A stretch of 64,000 nt of DNA from an uncultured Eubacteriales bacterium (GCA_900545515.1 UQZA01000006.1:1-64000), one strand, 5' to 3'. Positions 16,487 through 25,030 are shown, counted from the stretch's first letter. Translations and numbers: made by a program. The notes: a model not told the origin generated them from the letters alone.

Positions 16487-17848
16487 ATGATTCTGAAAAC
16501 AAGGCTTTTGGGCAAGACATATGCATTCCGGGACATCAAGGACGCCCTGGCCAAAGCCAATGAAGACAAAACCGGAGACCGCCTTGCGGGATTGGCGGCG
16601 GAGACCGCTCAGGAGCGGGTCGCCGCCAAGGTGGTGGTGGCCAGCCTGCTGTTGTCCGACCTCCGGGAGCACCCCGCAGTTCCCTATGAGGAGGACGAGG
16701 TGACCCGCATCATCCAGGACGATGTCAACGAACCCCAATACACCAAAATTCGCAACTGGACCGTCTCCGACCTGCGGGAGTGGATTCTGGATGAGAAGAC
16801 CACCGGCGCGGACATTCGCCGTCTGAGCCGGGGGCTCACCTCGGAGATGGTGGCGGCAGTGGCCAAGCTCATGAGCAACCTGGACCTCATCTATGCCGCC
16901 CAAAAAATCCGCATCACCGCCCACTGCAACACCACCATTGGCCTGCCGGGCACCCTCTCCTGCCGCCTGCAGCCCAACCACACAACCGACGACCCAGATG
17001 GAATTCTGGCCTCCACCCTGGAGGGCCTCACCTTCGGAGCTGGCGACGCCGTCATTGGCCTCAACCCCGTCACCGATTCTGCCCAACGGGTAAAGGAGGT
17101 GCTGGAACGATTCCGGGAAGTGAAGGAGCGGTGGAATATCCCCACCCAGACCTGCGTCCTGGCCCACGTCACCACTCAAATGACCGCCGTGGAGGCCGGC
17201 GCCCCGGCTGACCTCATCTTCCAGTCCATTGCCGGCAGTCAAAAGGGCAACGAGGCCTTCGGCTTCTCCGCCAAAACCCTGGAGGAGGCCCGGGCCATGG
17301 CTCTGTCCCGGGGCACGGCGGAGGGCCCCAACGTCATGTATTTTGAAACCGGCCAGGGCTCGGAGCTGTCCTCCGAAGCGCACTTCGGCACAGACCAGGT
17401 GACCATGGAGGCCCGGTGCTACGGCTTTGCCAAGCGGTTTGCCCCCTTCCTGGTGAACACCGTAGTGGGCTTCATTGGACCGGAGTACCTGTACGACGCC
17501 CGGCAGGTGACGAGAGCCGGTTTGGAGGACCACTTCATGGGAAAACTCACCGGCATCCCCATGGGCTGCGACGCTTGCTACACCAACCACATGAAGGCAG
17601 ATCAGAACGACATTGAAAATCTGGCTACCCTGCTCACCGCCGCCGGGTGCAACTATTTCATGGGCATCCCCCACGGTGACGACGTCATGCTCAATTACCA
17701 GACCACCGGCTTCCGGGAGACGGCCGCTTTGCGTGAGATCTTCGGGCTCACCGCCATTCCACCCTTCCAAGCCTGGCTGGAGAAGATGGGCTTTGTGGAA
17801 AACGGCCGCCTGACCCCCAAAGCGGGGGATGGCTCCGCTTTGTTGTAA
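16487..17848 (+). CDS. eutB: Ethanolamine ammonia-lyase heavy chain
   Basis: 453 residues, the same length as the enterobacterial large subunit. With EutC it splits ethanolamine into acetaldehyde and ammonia using adenosylcobalamin inside the microcompartment. The TIM-barrel catalytic subunit is recognisable from MILKTRLLGKTYAFRDIK at the start and from motifs such as MSNLDLIYAAQKI, NVMYFETGQGSELSS and GIPMGCDACYTNHMKADQND. AAAGGGAG eight bases before ATG fixes the start; the open frame continues upstream out of frame with eutA's product and is not used. Confidence 0.96.
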   Translation: MILKTRLLGKTYAFRDIKDALAKANEDKTGDRLAGLAAETAQERVAAKVVVASLLLSDLREHPAVPYEEDEVTRIIQDDVNEPQYTKIRNWTVSDLREWILDEKTTGADIRRLSRGLTSEMVAAVAKLMSNLDLIYAAQKIRITAHCNTTIGLPGTLSCRLQPNHTTDDPDGILASTLEGLTFGAGDAVIGLNPVTDSAQRVKEVLERFREVKERWNIPTQTCVLAHVTTQMTAVEAGAPADLIFQSIAGSQKGNEAFGFSAKTLEEARAMALSRGTAEGPNVMYFETGQGSELSSEAHFGTDQVTMEARCYGFAKRFAPFLVNTVVGFIGPEYLYDARQVTRAGLEDHFMGKLTGIPMGCDACYTNHMKADQNDIENLATLLTAAGCNYFMGIPHGDDVMLNYQTTGFRETAALREIFGLTAIPPFQAWLEKMGFVENGRLTPKAGDGSALL

Positions 17849-17858
17849 GGAGGCAGTT

Positions 17859-18773
17859 ATGAATCAAGAGGAACTCAAAACTCTGGTGGCCCAAATGCTG
17901 CGGGAGCTGGCTCCCCAGCCGGAGCCTCAGGTCAAAGGAAGCGAATACCGCCCCACAGTGCTGGAGCCCCAACCGGCCCGGCAACCGGAAGACCCAGGGC
18001 AGCTGCTGCCGGATATCTCAGAAATTGACCTGAGGGAGCAATATCTGGTGGAGCACCCCGCAGATGGCCCCGCATACCGGCAGCTTAAGGCCAAGACCCC
18101 CGCCCGGCTGGGGGTGGGCCGGGCGGGTCCCCGGTATAAAACAGTTACGATGCTCCGCTTCCGGGCGGACCATGCTGCCGCTCAGGACAGTGTGTTTTCC
18201 GAAATTGGGCCGGAATTTGCCCAGAAAAACGGCCTGATTCCTGTGAAAACCTGCTGCGAGAGCCGGGAGCAATACCTGACCCGACCGGATCTGGGGCGGC
18301 GGTTTGATCCGGAAAACAGTGAGATCATCCGCAAGAGCCTGCCCCAAGGGGCAAAAATCCAGCTGGTCATTGGCGACGGCCTGTCCTCCGCCGCCATTCT
18401 GGCCAACGCCATGGACTGCGCCCGGGCCATTGACCAGGGCCTGAAAACCTACGGCGTAGATCTGGGCCCCATCTTATATGTAGAAAACGCCCGGGTGGGC
18501 GCGGGAGATTTTGTGGGTGACCTCACCGGCTGCCAGGTGGTGTGCATCCTGGTGGGAGAGCGGCCGGGACTGGTGACGGCGGAGTCTATGTCCGCCTATA
18601 TCACCTATGGTCCCCACACCGGCATCCCGGAATCCAAACGCACTGTGGTGTCCAACATTCACCGTCAGGGAACCCCTGCCGTAGAGGCCGGCGCCCACAT
18701 TGCCCAGCTCCTAATGAAGATTCTGGAGGCCAAGGCCTCCGGGGTGGATCTGCTGCGAGGTGAAGTGTCGTGA
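17859..18773 (+). CDS. eutC: Ethanolamine ammonia-lyase light chain
   Basis: 304 residues; the small subunit binds cobalamin together with EutB. Residues 1-65 are a proline-rich, variable N-terminal region, the part which in enteric EutC carries the targeting signal for the microcompartment lumen. The conserved body begins near DLREQYL and contains RLGVGRAGPRYKT, LVIGDGLSS, VDLGPILYVENARVGAGD and VVSNIHRQGTP. An ideal AAGGAGG lies six bases before ATG; the start lies 10 bases after the eutB stop. The last codons overlap the eutL start. Confidence 0.95.
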   Translation: MNQEELKTLVAQMLRELAPQPEPQVKGSEYRPTVLEPQPARQPEDPGQLLPDISEIDLREQYLVEHPADGPAYRQLKAKTPARLGVGRAGPRYKTVTMLRFRADHAAAQDSVFSEIGPEFAQKNGLIPVKTCCESREQYLTRPDLGRRFDPENSEIIRKSLPQGAKIQLVIGDGLSSAAILANAMDCARAIDQGLKTYGVDLGPILYVENARVGAGDFVGDLTGCQVVCILVGERPGLVTAESMSAYITYGPHTGIPESKRTVVSNIHRQGTPAVEAGAHIAQLLMKILEAKASGVDLLRGEVS

Positions 18774-19417
18774 GGCCGGTCATTCCCGTAGAAGTTCTGT
18801 CGGTGCAGTACCTGCCCAACGCAGACCCCGCCCTGTGCCATGCTCTGGGGGTCCAGGGCGACTGGCGGTGCCTGGGGCTCCTGTCCTCCGACAGCGATGA
18901 CGTCACCTATATCGCCCTGGATGAGGCCACCAAGGCTTCTACCGTCCGGGTATCCTACGCCAGAAGCCTTTACGCAGGGGCAGCAAATGCCTCCACCCCC
19001 CTGGCCGGGGAGGTGATCGGCATTCTCTCCGGCCCCACCCCCTCTGAAGTGCGCAGTGGCATGGAAGCCGCTCTCCAGGTTCTCACCGGCGGAGAGGTAG
19101 GCTTTCGGGAGGCCAATGCCCGGGAGGGCCTTGCCTACCTGGCTCACACTGTCAGCCGCACCGGCTCCTTCCTGTCCCAGGAGGCAGGCATCCGGGAGGG
19201 AGAGCCCCTGGCATACCTCATTGCCCCGCCTGTGGAGGCCATGACGGCCATGGACGCAGCCCTGAAGGCGGCGGATGTGCGCCTTGCCAAGCTGTATGGC
19301 CCCCCTTCTGAGACCAACTTCGGCGGGGGCCTCCTCACCGGCACCCAGAGCGCCTGCCGCGCCGCCTGCGATGCCTTCGCCACCGCCGTAGAGGAAATCG
19401 CCGCCCGCCCCAAATAA
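18770..19417 (+). CDS. eutL: Microcompartment shell protein EutL (BMC-T)
   Basis: 215 residues, two fused BMC domains forming a pseudohexameric trimer with a gated central pore. The EutL-specific features are PVEVLSVQYLPNADP at the start, the DSDDVTYIALDEATKAS turn, YARSLYAGAANASTPLAGE and GAL-like C-terminal FGGGLLTGTQSACRAAC. GTG start overlapping the eutC stop (GTGA). It provides flat facets with large pores for substrates or cofactors. It is the only trimeric shell protein in the cluster. Confidence 0.94.
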   Translation: MRPVIPVEVLSVQYLPNADPALCHALGVQGDWRCLGLLSSDSDDVTYIALDEATKASTVRVSYARSLYAGAANASTPLAGEVIGILSGPTPSEVRSGMEAALQVLTGGEVGFREANAREGLAYLAHTVSRTGSFLSQEAGIREGEPLAYLIAPPVEAMTAMDAALKAADVRLAKLYGPPSETNFGGGLLTGTQSACRAACDAFATAVEEIAARPK

Positions 19418-19665
19418 CCGGCCCGGCAGCGTCCCTGGCTTCCACCGGGTCACATGCGTACAGCTCATGGGATACAACTGCGTTGGCTGTATGGGCCAAT
19501 GTGGGCATCGGCTCGCTCTCCTCGCGTAGGGAACGGTCTTGACCGTTCCGCTCGCACCGCACCACCAGCCTCGCTGAGAGCCTGGGATGGAGATTTCCCC
19601 GGGATTGCCCCACGGGAAGCAGGGAAACAAGTAACAGGAATCAACATCATTAAGGAGGAATCACC
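19418..19665 (+). other. 248-base gap between eutL and eutE with a palindrome at 19530-19549
   Basis: The only long gap in the operon. GGAACGGTC and GACCGTTCC are perfectly complementary at 19530-19538 and 19541-19549. No T run follows, so it is not a normal terminator; it may be an RNA processing site, an intergenic repeat or the scar of a lost gene (eutM/eutK position in related clusters). Confidence 0.4.
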
Positions 19666-21096
19666 ATGGATCAGGATTTGGCTTCCCGGCAGGAAGCCAG
19701 GGAGCTGGGGAAGCAGGCGGAGGAAGCGCAAAAGGTCCTTCGCACCTTCTCCCAGGAAAAGCTGGATGCCATTGTCCAGGCGGTCAGCCAGGCCTTTCTG
19801 TCCAGTGCCGGCGAGCTGGGCCGCATGGCCTGGGAGGAAACGGGGTTTGGCACCCCCCAGGACAAGGAAATCAAAAATCGCTTTGCGGCCCAGCGGGTTT
19901 GGGAGGCCATCCGGGACCAGCGGACCGTGGGCATTCTCCGGGAGGACCCGGCGCAAAAGGTCTGGGATGTGGGAGTCCCCGTAGGGGTCATTGCCGCCAT
20001 TGTTCCCTCCACCAATCCCACCTCAACCGTGTGTTATAAGGCCATGATCGCCCTGAAGGCTGGCTGCTCCATTGTATTTTCCCCCCACCCGGCGGCAGCC
20101 AAATGCACCCAGCGGGCCGTGGAGATTGTGGCCCGGGCCGCAGAAGGGGCCGGCTGCCCCCGGGGCGCAGTGGGTTGCCTGCAAACTCCCACCATGGAGG
20201 CTGTAGACGAATTGATGAAGTGCCCTCCGGTGCGTCTGATTCTGGCCACCGGCGGCCCCGGTATGGTCAGAGCGGCCTACTCCTCCGGCAAACCGGCCAT
20301 TGGCGTCGGCGCAGGCAACGGCCCTGCCTATATCCACAAGTCGGCAGACATCCCCAAAGCCGTGGCAGATATCATCCGCTCCAAGACCTTTGACAACGGC
20401 ACCATTTGTGCCTCGGAGCAGAGCATCATTGTGGAGCGGCCCATTGCCGAGCAGGTCCGCCAGGAGGCCCTGAAGCAGGGGGCCTACTTCCTCTCCACGG
20501 AAGAGGCAAGCAAGGTGGCCGCCATTCTCTTCCGTCCCGATGGCCGCCTGAACCCCAAGGTGGTGGGACGGAGTGCCAAGAAAATTGCGGAGCTGGCAGG
20601 GATTTCGGTCCCGGCGTCGACCACCGTCCTGGTGGCCCAGGAGCGGGAGACAGGCCCCAAGCACCCCTATTCCTGGGAAAAGCTGTGCCCGGTTCTGGCT
20701 CTTTACGTGGAGGAGAGCGAAGACGACGTGATGCGGAAAGCCGTGGCGGTCCTGCAGCATGAGGGCGCAGGACACAGCTTCATGATCCACGCCCGGGACG
20801 AGGCGGTGATCCGCCGCTTTGCCCTGGAGATCCCCGTGTCCCGGTTCCTGGTGAATACTCCCGGCGCTCTGGGAGGCATTGGAGCCACCACCAACCTGTT
20901 TCCGGCTCTGACCCTGGGCTGCGGCGCCGTGGGCGGCAGCTCCTCCTCCAACAACATCGGTCCCCTGGACCTCATCAACATCCGCCGGGTGGCCTGGGGC
21001 GTCCGGGATGTGGAAGGCGCCCGGCAGAGCCACTGCACCATCAGTGAAACCGTAATCAATGCCCTGGCGGCAGAGATTATGAAAAAATTAATGTAA
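19666..21096 (+). CDS. eutE: Acetaldehyde dehydrogenase (acetylating)
   Basis: 476 residues, CoA-acylating aldehyde dehydrogenase that turns acetaldehyde and CoA into acetyl-CoA with NAD+. The catalytic cysteine sits in FDNGTICASEQSI, the cofactor region is PSTNPTSTVCYKAM and the glycine-rich site is LATGGPGMV. The N terminus (LASRQEARELGKQAEEAQ) already belongs to the enzyme fold; I do not see the extra amphipathic targeting helix found in many EutE/PduP enzymes, so how it is packaged is open. AAGGAGG eight bases before ATG. It is followed 15 bases later by eutM. Confidence 0.94.
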   Translation: MDQDLASRQEARELGKQAEEAQKVLRTFSQEKLDAIVQAVSQAFLSSAGELGRMAWEETGFGTPQDKEIKNRFAAQRVWEAIRDQRTVGILREDPAQKVWDVGVPVGVIAAIVPSTNPTSTVCYKAMIALKAGCSIVFSPHPAAAKCTQRAVEIVARAAEGAGCPRGAVGCLQTPTMEAVDELMKCPPVRLILATGGPGMVRAAYSSGKPAIGVGAGNGPAYIHKSADIPKAVADIIRSKTFDNGTICASEQSIIVERPIAEQVRQEALKQGAYFLSTEEASKVAAILFRPDGRLNPKVVGRSAKKIAELAGISVPASTTVLVAQERETGPKHPYSWEKLCPVLALYVEESEDDVMRKAVAVLQHEGAGHSFMIHARDEAVIRRFALEIPVSRFLVNTPGALGGIGATTNLFPALTLGCGAVGGSSSSNNIGPLDLINIRRVAWGVRDVEGARQSHCTISETVINALAAEIMKKLM

Positions 21097-21111
21097 TAAA
21101 AGGAGACGAGC

Positions 21112-21426
21112 ATGATGTCTGATTTGAGCAATACCAACGCATTGGGAATGGTGGAAACCAAGGGCCTGGTAGGGGCCATTGAGGCAGCCGACGCCATGGT
21201 AAAGGCGGCGAACGTACTGTTGGTGGGGAAGGAGCAGGTGGGCGGCGGCCTTGTGACCGTCATGGTCCGGGGCGACGTGGGCGCTGTGAAGGCGGCCACC
21301 GACGCCGGCGCTTCCGCCGCTGAGAAGGTGGGCGAGCTGATCTCCGTCCATGTGATTCCCCGGCCTCACTCTGAAGTCGCCGCTATTTTGCCCAAGGGCC
21401 GGGAAATGGCCGGTGGGGAAGGATAA
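21112..21426 (+). CDS. eutM: Microcompartment shell protein EutM (BMC-H)
   Basis: 104 residues, one BMC domain: LGMVETKGLVGAIEAADAMV then KEQVGGGLVTVMVRGDVGAV and VHVIPRPHSEV. Such proteins form hexamers that tile the facets. The N-terminal six residues precede the usual start and the C-terminal ILPKGREMAGGEG tail is short. It is the only single-domain hexamer protein here. AAAGGAG seven bases before ATG; a second ATG follows at once. Confidence 0.95.
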   Translation: MMSDLSNTNALGMVETKGLVGAIEAADAMVKAANVLLVGKEQVGGGLVTVMVRGDVGAVKAATDAGASAAEKVGELISVHVIPRPHSEVAAILPKGREMAGGEG

Positions 21427-21429
21427 CCT

Positions 21430-22143
21430 ATGGCCCTTTACACCGAAGCATCAGTCCGGGCCAATCTGCGCAACCGGGAAGGCCGCAGGGTGTTCTACCT
21501 GGCTCCCGGGGATCACCTGACCCCTGGGGCCCGGGACTTTCTCCGGAGCAACCACATTGAGATTCTGTCCCCCGAGGCGGCCAAGCCCCAGGTGTACAAA
21601 ACGCTCCAGGGGGCGGAGCTTCGGGAAAAGCCGGAGCATATGACCCACCTGGACGCCCAGGTGCTGGTCCCCAAGGACCACCCCCGGATTCTCTTCCGGG
21701 GGTGCGTGGACAGCCTGGAGGCGGACCTGCTTCTGGCCCAGCGGGAGGCCATGGACGAGGGCTACCGGACCATCTGCAAAGACCTGGGGGACGCTTTGGA
21801 ATTTGCACGGCAGGCCCTCCGCCGGGACGTACTGAATGAGCCCATGGAGGCCATGCGTCTGGGCGGCCTGGATCCGGCGGAGCTCCGGGCCAGAAGTCAC
21901 ACGCCGCAAAAGTACTACAATCAGCCCCATTTTATGCCGGACCATACCCAGAGCCGGGCTCTTCTCGCCATCAACCGGGCCCGCACCACGGCCCGTGGGG
22001 CGGAGCTGGCCTGTTACCGGGCCTTCCGGGACCTGAACGGTCTGTGCACCCGGGAGGATCTGCTCCAGGGCTTCAACCGGCTCAGCAGCTTCCTATGGAT
22101 TCTGGAGATTCGGCTGGCCTCGGGGCAGGAGAAGAAAGGGTGA
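21430..22143 (+). CDS. eutT: Cobalamin adenosyltransferase EutT
   Basis: 237 residues, ATP:cob(I)alamin adenosyltransferase that makes the adenosylcobalamin used by EutBC. The N terminus has the short EutT-specific domain (TEASVRANL then GDHLTPGARDFLRSNHIEI); the catalytic helical domain has VPKDHPRILFRGCVDSLEA, the ATP-site region of this family. The H-x11-CC-x2-C iron motif reported for the Salmonella enzyme is absent (only single cysteines are present), so this is the non-ferrous type of EutT, as reported for Listeria. Starts 3 bases after eutM; 4 bases before pduL. Confidence 0.88.
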   Translation: MALYTEASVRANLRNREGRRVFYLAPGDHLTPGARDFLRSNHIEILSPEAAKPQVYKTLQGAELREKPEHMTHLDAQVLVPKDHPRILFRGCVDSLEADLLLAQREAMDEGYRTICKDLGDALEFARQALRRDVLNEPMEAMRLGGLDPAELRARSHTPQKYYNQPHFMPDHTQSRALLAINRARTTARGAELACYRAFRDLNGLCTREDLLQGFNRLSSFLWILEIRLASGQEKKG

Positions 22144-22147
22144 GACC

Positions 22148-22756
22148 ATGGAGGAACAAATCAGCCGCATTGCCGCCCAGGTGGCAGACCGGCTTTTCGT
22201 GGAAGTGGAGGCCTCCGGCCGCCACGTGCATCTGACCAAGGACCAGGCCATGACCCTCTTCGGCCACGGCCTGACTCCCAAACGACCTCTGTCCCAGCCG
22301 GGACAATTCGTCTGCCAAGAGCGGGTGGAGGTCCTGGGGCCCAAGGGGAGCTTTCCCAAGGTGGCCGTCCTGGGACCGGAGCGGAAGGAGGGACAGGTGG
22401 AAATCTCCCTCACCGACGGGGTGACCCTGGGCCTCACAGCGCCGGTGCGCCTGTCCGGGCAGGTCCGGGAGTCCCCCGGGATCACGCTGCGGGGTCCCAA
22501 GGGAGAAGTACGCCTGGACCATGGCGTCATTGTCGCCCAGCGGCATATTCACATGCCCCCAGAGGAGGCCGCTGCCCGGGGCCTCACAGACGGCCAGGTG
22601 GTGCGGCTCAAAATGTTCACTGCCCGACCGCTGGTATTCGACGACGTGGTGGTGCGGGTGGACCCCAGCTTTACCCCCCGGGTTCACATCGATTTTGACG
22701 AGGCCAATGCCTGCGCTTACCAGAGCGGAGACTTTGGAATGATCATCCGTGGATGA
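22148..22756 (+). CDS. pduL: Phosphate propanoyl/acetyltransferase PduL-type (EutD role)
   Basis: 202 residues with two PduL domains. Zinc ligands are visible in ASGRHVHLT, AQRHIHMPPEEA and VHIDFDEANAC. It moves the acetyl group from CoA to phosphate, giving acetyl phosphate and recycling CoA inside the shell. The N-terminal MEEQISRIAAQVADRLFVEV is an amphipathic helix and may be the lumen-targeting peptide usual in PduL. Replaces the unrelated EutD of enterics. The final codons overlap the next gene's GTG start. Confidence 0.92.
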   Translation: MEEQISRIAAQVADRLFVEVEASGRHVHLTKDQAMTLFGHGLTPKRPLSQPGQFVCQERVEVLGPKGSFPKVAVLGPERKEGQVEISLTDGVTLGLTAPVRLSGQVRESPGITLRGPKGEVRLDHGVIVAQRHIHMPPEEAAARGLTDGQVVRLKMFTARPLVFDDVVVRVDPSFTPRVHIDFDEANACAYQSGDFGMIIRG

Positions 22757-23210
22757 AGCCCTGGTTCAGGCAGTGACAGACCGGATTTGGGCCGCCTGGG
22801 GAAGCGGCCGGCCGCCGGCCCTGCTTCTGGGGAGGGAACCGGCGGAGGATCTGGGGTACCGGTACGTGTCAGAGCCTCCCTTTGATGCCATTGTCATCGG
22901 CAGTCTCACCCCGGGGCAGCTGCTCTACTTTCGTGACGAGCGGGTACTGGAAGCCCTGCTGGAGGGTGTCCCCGTCTATTTGTACACCCCGGGCCTGCCC
23001 GGCAGACGGGGAAAAAACCGGGTGCTGCAGGCCCGGCTTAACGCCGCTCAGCGGGAGCTGAAGGCCTGGGGCGTGGTCTTTTGGGATGGACCTACCCACC
23101 GCCGCCTCATCTCTGCCGGGGAGGCCCGGCGGCTGAAGGAGCAGGGGAAAAAGCCCCCAGCCGGGGCAGTCCTCACCCCCCTGGCTCGGGAAATTCTGGA
23201 ACAGCCATAA
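22749..23210 (+). CDS. Ethanolamine cluster protein of unknown function (TIGR02536-like)
   Basis: 153 residues, GTG start overlapping the end of pduL by 8 bases, so translated with it. An N-terminal helix DEALVQAVTDRIWAAW is followed by LLLGREP, a strand-turn pattern FDAIVIGSLTPGQLLYF and LEGVPVYLYTPGLP; this alternation resembles a Rossmann-like or flavoprotein-type fold. I recognise it as the small conserved protein found between eutD/pduL and eutN in clostridial clusters, such as that of C. difficile. Its role is not known. The first helix could be a targeting peptide and it may be a lumen enzyme or reductase, which is inference only. Confidence 0.75.
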   Translation: MDEALVQAVTDRIWAAWGSGRPPALLLGREPAEDLGYRYVSEPPFDAIVIGSLTPGQLLYFRDERVLEALLEGVPVYLYTPGLPGRRGKNRVLQARLNAAQRELKAWGVVFWDGPTHRRLISAGEARRLKEQGKKPPAGAVLTPLAREILEQP

Positions 23211-23226
23211 ACGAGGAGGAATCGCC

Positions 23227-23478
23227 ATGGAAATCGGAACGGTCACAGGCTCGGTCTGGGCCACCCGGAAAGCCCGGGAGCTGGGAGGCCACACCCTTCT
23301 GGTGGTACGCACCGGCACTGGAAAAACGGTTGCGGCAGATTTTGTGGGAGCCGGAGCGGGGGACCGGGTTCTGCTGGTGTGCGGCTCTACCGCCCGGCTC
23401 TACTGCCCGGAGTCCCCGGTGGATACGGCCATTGTGGCCATTTTGGATCAAATGGAGGTGGACCATGTCTCCACATGA
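23227..23478 (+). CDS. eutN: Microcompartment vertex protein EutN (BMC-P)
   Basis: 83 residues of the EutN/CcmL family, which forms pentamers that close the vertices of the shell. Begins MEIGTVTGSVWATRK and carries VAADFVGAGAGDRVLLV and SPVDTAIVAI, all typical. AGGAGG upstream. Overlaps eutH by 14 bases. Confidence 0.95.
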   Translation: MEIGTVTGSVWATRKARELGGHTLLVVRTGTGKTVAADFVGAGAGDRVLLVCGSTARLYCPESPVDTAIVAILDQMEVDHVST

Positions 23479-24559
23479 AATACTCATTGCCATTATGGCA
23501 GCCTTTGCCGTTCTGGGCGCTCTGGACCGGATTTTTGGCAACCGGGTCGGTCTGGGGCCGGAGTTTGAAAACGGCATCCTTTCTTTAGGCTCCTTGGCTC
23601 TGTCTATGGTAGGCATCATCAGCCTGGCTCCGGTACTGGCGGGGCTCCTGCGGCCTGTGGTGGTGCCGGTATACCGGGTTTTGGGTGCAGACCCTGCCAT
23701 GTTTGCCGGAACCATCCTGGCCAACGACATGGGCGGCGCACCCCTGGCCAAGGAGCTGGCCGGGAGCCCGGAGGCGGCCAAGCTGGGCGGGCTCCTGGTG
23801 GGAGCCATGCTGGGCGCCACCGTGGTGTTCACCATTCCCGTAGCCCTGGGCATTCTGGACCCCAAGGACCGTCCGGCTCTGGCCAAGGGCGTTCTGTCCG
23901 GCATCGTCACCATTCCCGTTGGCGTCCTGGTGGGCGGCCTTGTGGCCGGTTTTCCCATTTTGATGGTTCTGCGGAATCTCATCCCCATCGTCCTCATTGC
24001 CCTGCTCATTGCCCTGGGCCTGTGGAAGTGGGAGGGCGGCATGATCCGGGGCTTTGCCGTGTTTGGCAAAATCATTGTGGCCATCATCACCATCGGTTTG
24101 GCCGCCGCCCTGGTGGAGTCCCTCACCGGTCTGGTTCTGATTCCCGGCATGGCTCCCATTTCCGAAGGGCTTTCCATTGTAGGCGACATTGCCCTGGTGC
24201 TGGCCGGTGCGTTTCCCCTGGTCTGGGCCATCACCAAGGTGTTTCGGAAGCCCCTGATGAAGCTGGGTAGCCTGCTGGGCATGAACGACACTGCGGCCGC
24301 CGGGCTCATTGCCAGCCTGGCGAATTCCATCGCCATGTTTGGTATGGTGAAGGACATGGACCAGCGGGGTAAGGTGATCAACGTGGCTTTCGCCGTCTCT
24401 GCCGCCTTCGTCTTCGGCGATCACCTGGGCTTCACCGCCGGATTTGACCCGGAGATGCTGGTGCCGGTCATCCTGGGCAAGCTGGTAGGGGGCGTCACTG
24501 CAATTTTTGTGGCCATGGCCATTACAGGAGGGAAACACCATGACAAGAGCCGAGCTTGA
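23465..24559 (+). CDS. eutH: Ethanolamine permease EutH
   Basis: 364 residues, about ten hydrophobic helices. EutH is the membrane protein that brings protonated/neutral ethanolamine into the cell when it is scarce. Recognised from MSPHEILIAIMAAF at the start, LANDMGGAPLAKEL, SIVGDIALVLAGAFPLVWAI and VFGDHLGFTAGFDPEML. I use ATG 23465, 14 bases inside eutN, because the family begins at this hydrophobic segment; the much longer open frame upstream is the eutN region read in another phase. Confidence 0.93.
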   Translation: MSPHEILIAIMAAFAVLGALDRIFGNRVGLGPEFENGILSLGSLALSMVGIISLAPVLAGLLRPVVVPVYRVLGADPAMFAGTILANDMGGAPLAKELAGSPEAAKLGGLLVGAMLGATVVFTIPVALGILDPKDRPALAKGVLSGIVTIPVGVLVGGLVAGFPILMVLRNLIPIVLIALLIALGLWKWEGGMIRGFAVFGKIIVAIITIGLAAALVESLTGLVLIPGMAPISEGLSIVGDIALVLAGAFPLVWAITKVFRKPLMKLGSLLGMNDTAAAGLIASLANSIAMFGMVKDMDQRGKVINVAFAVSAAFVFGDHLGFTAGFDPEMLVPVILGKLVGGVTAIFVAMAITGGKHHDKSRA

Positions 24560-24962
24560 AGAGGCCGTCCGCGCCATTTTGCTGGAACAGATGGGCGGGC
24601 CCCAGGTGCTCTCCCTGGACCTGCCCCAGGTCCAGGTTACAGATGCGGACCGGCTGGACACTGGCAATCCCCGGGACCGGGTGTGGACCCACGACCTTCT
24701 GACCCTGTCTCAGAGCCCCCGCCTGGGGGCGGGACTCATGGTCATGGAGAACACCACCTTCCCCTGGCACCTCACGTATGATGAAATTGACTACGTCATA
24801 GAGGGAACGCTCACCGTCCACACCCAGTCCGGCTCCGTCACCGCCGGGCCAGGCCAGGTAATTTTCATTCCCAAGGGCAGCCAAATCCAATTTTCCGCCC
24901 CGGAATACGCCCGGTTTTTGTATGTGACCTATCCCGCCGACTGGCAGAATCAGCCGTCCTAA
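24540..24962 (+). CDS. eutQ: EutQ cupin protein
   Basis: 140 residues. The C-terminal half is a cupin barrel: MENTTFPWHLTYDEIDYVIEG, then SGSVTAGPGQVIFIPKGS. Salmonella EutQ has been reported to have acetate kinase activity, needed in anaerobic growth on ethanolamine; this short form lacks much of the N-terminal region of enteric EutQ. Start at MTRAELEEA, AGGAGG seven bases before ATG, overlapping eutH by 20 bases. Last gene of the operon. Confidence 0.88.
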   Translation: MTRAELEEAVRAILLEQMGGPQVLSLDLPQVQVTDADRLDTGNPRDRVWTHDLLTLSQSPRLGAGLMVMENTTFPWHLTYDEIDYVIEGTLTVHTQSGSVTAGPGQVIFIPKGSQIQFSAPEYARFLYVTYPADWQNQPS

Positions 24963-24982
24963 ACCGGCTGGGACGAAATAGG

Positions 24983-25030
24983 AGTCCGTCACAAAGGGTC
25001 TGCTGTGAGGCAGGCTCTTCGTGACGGACT
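24983..25030. terminator. Hairpin at the end of the eut operon
   Basis: AGTCCGTCAC and GTGACGGACT are perfectly complementary around a 28-base internal structure. There is no clear T run; it may serve both the eut operon and the small minus-strand frame beyond it. Confidence 0.5.
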
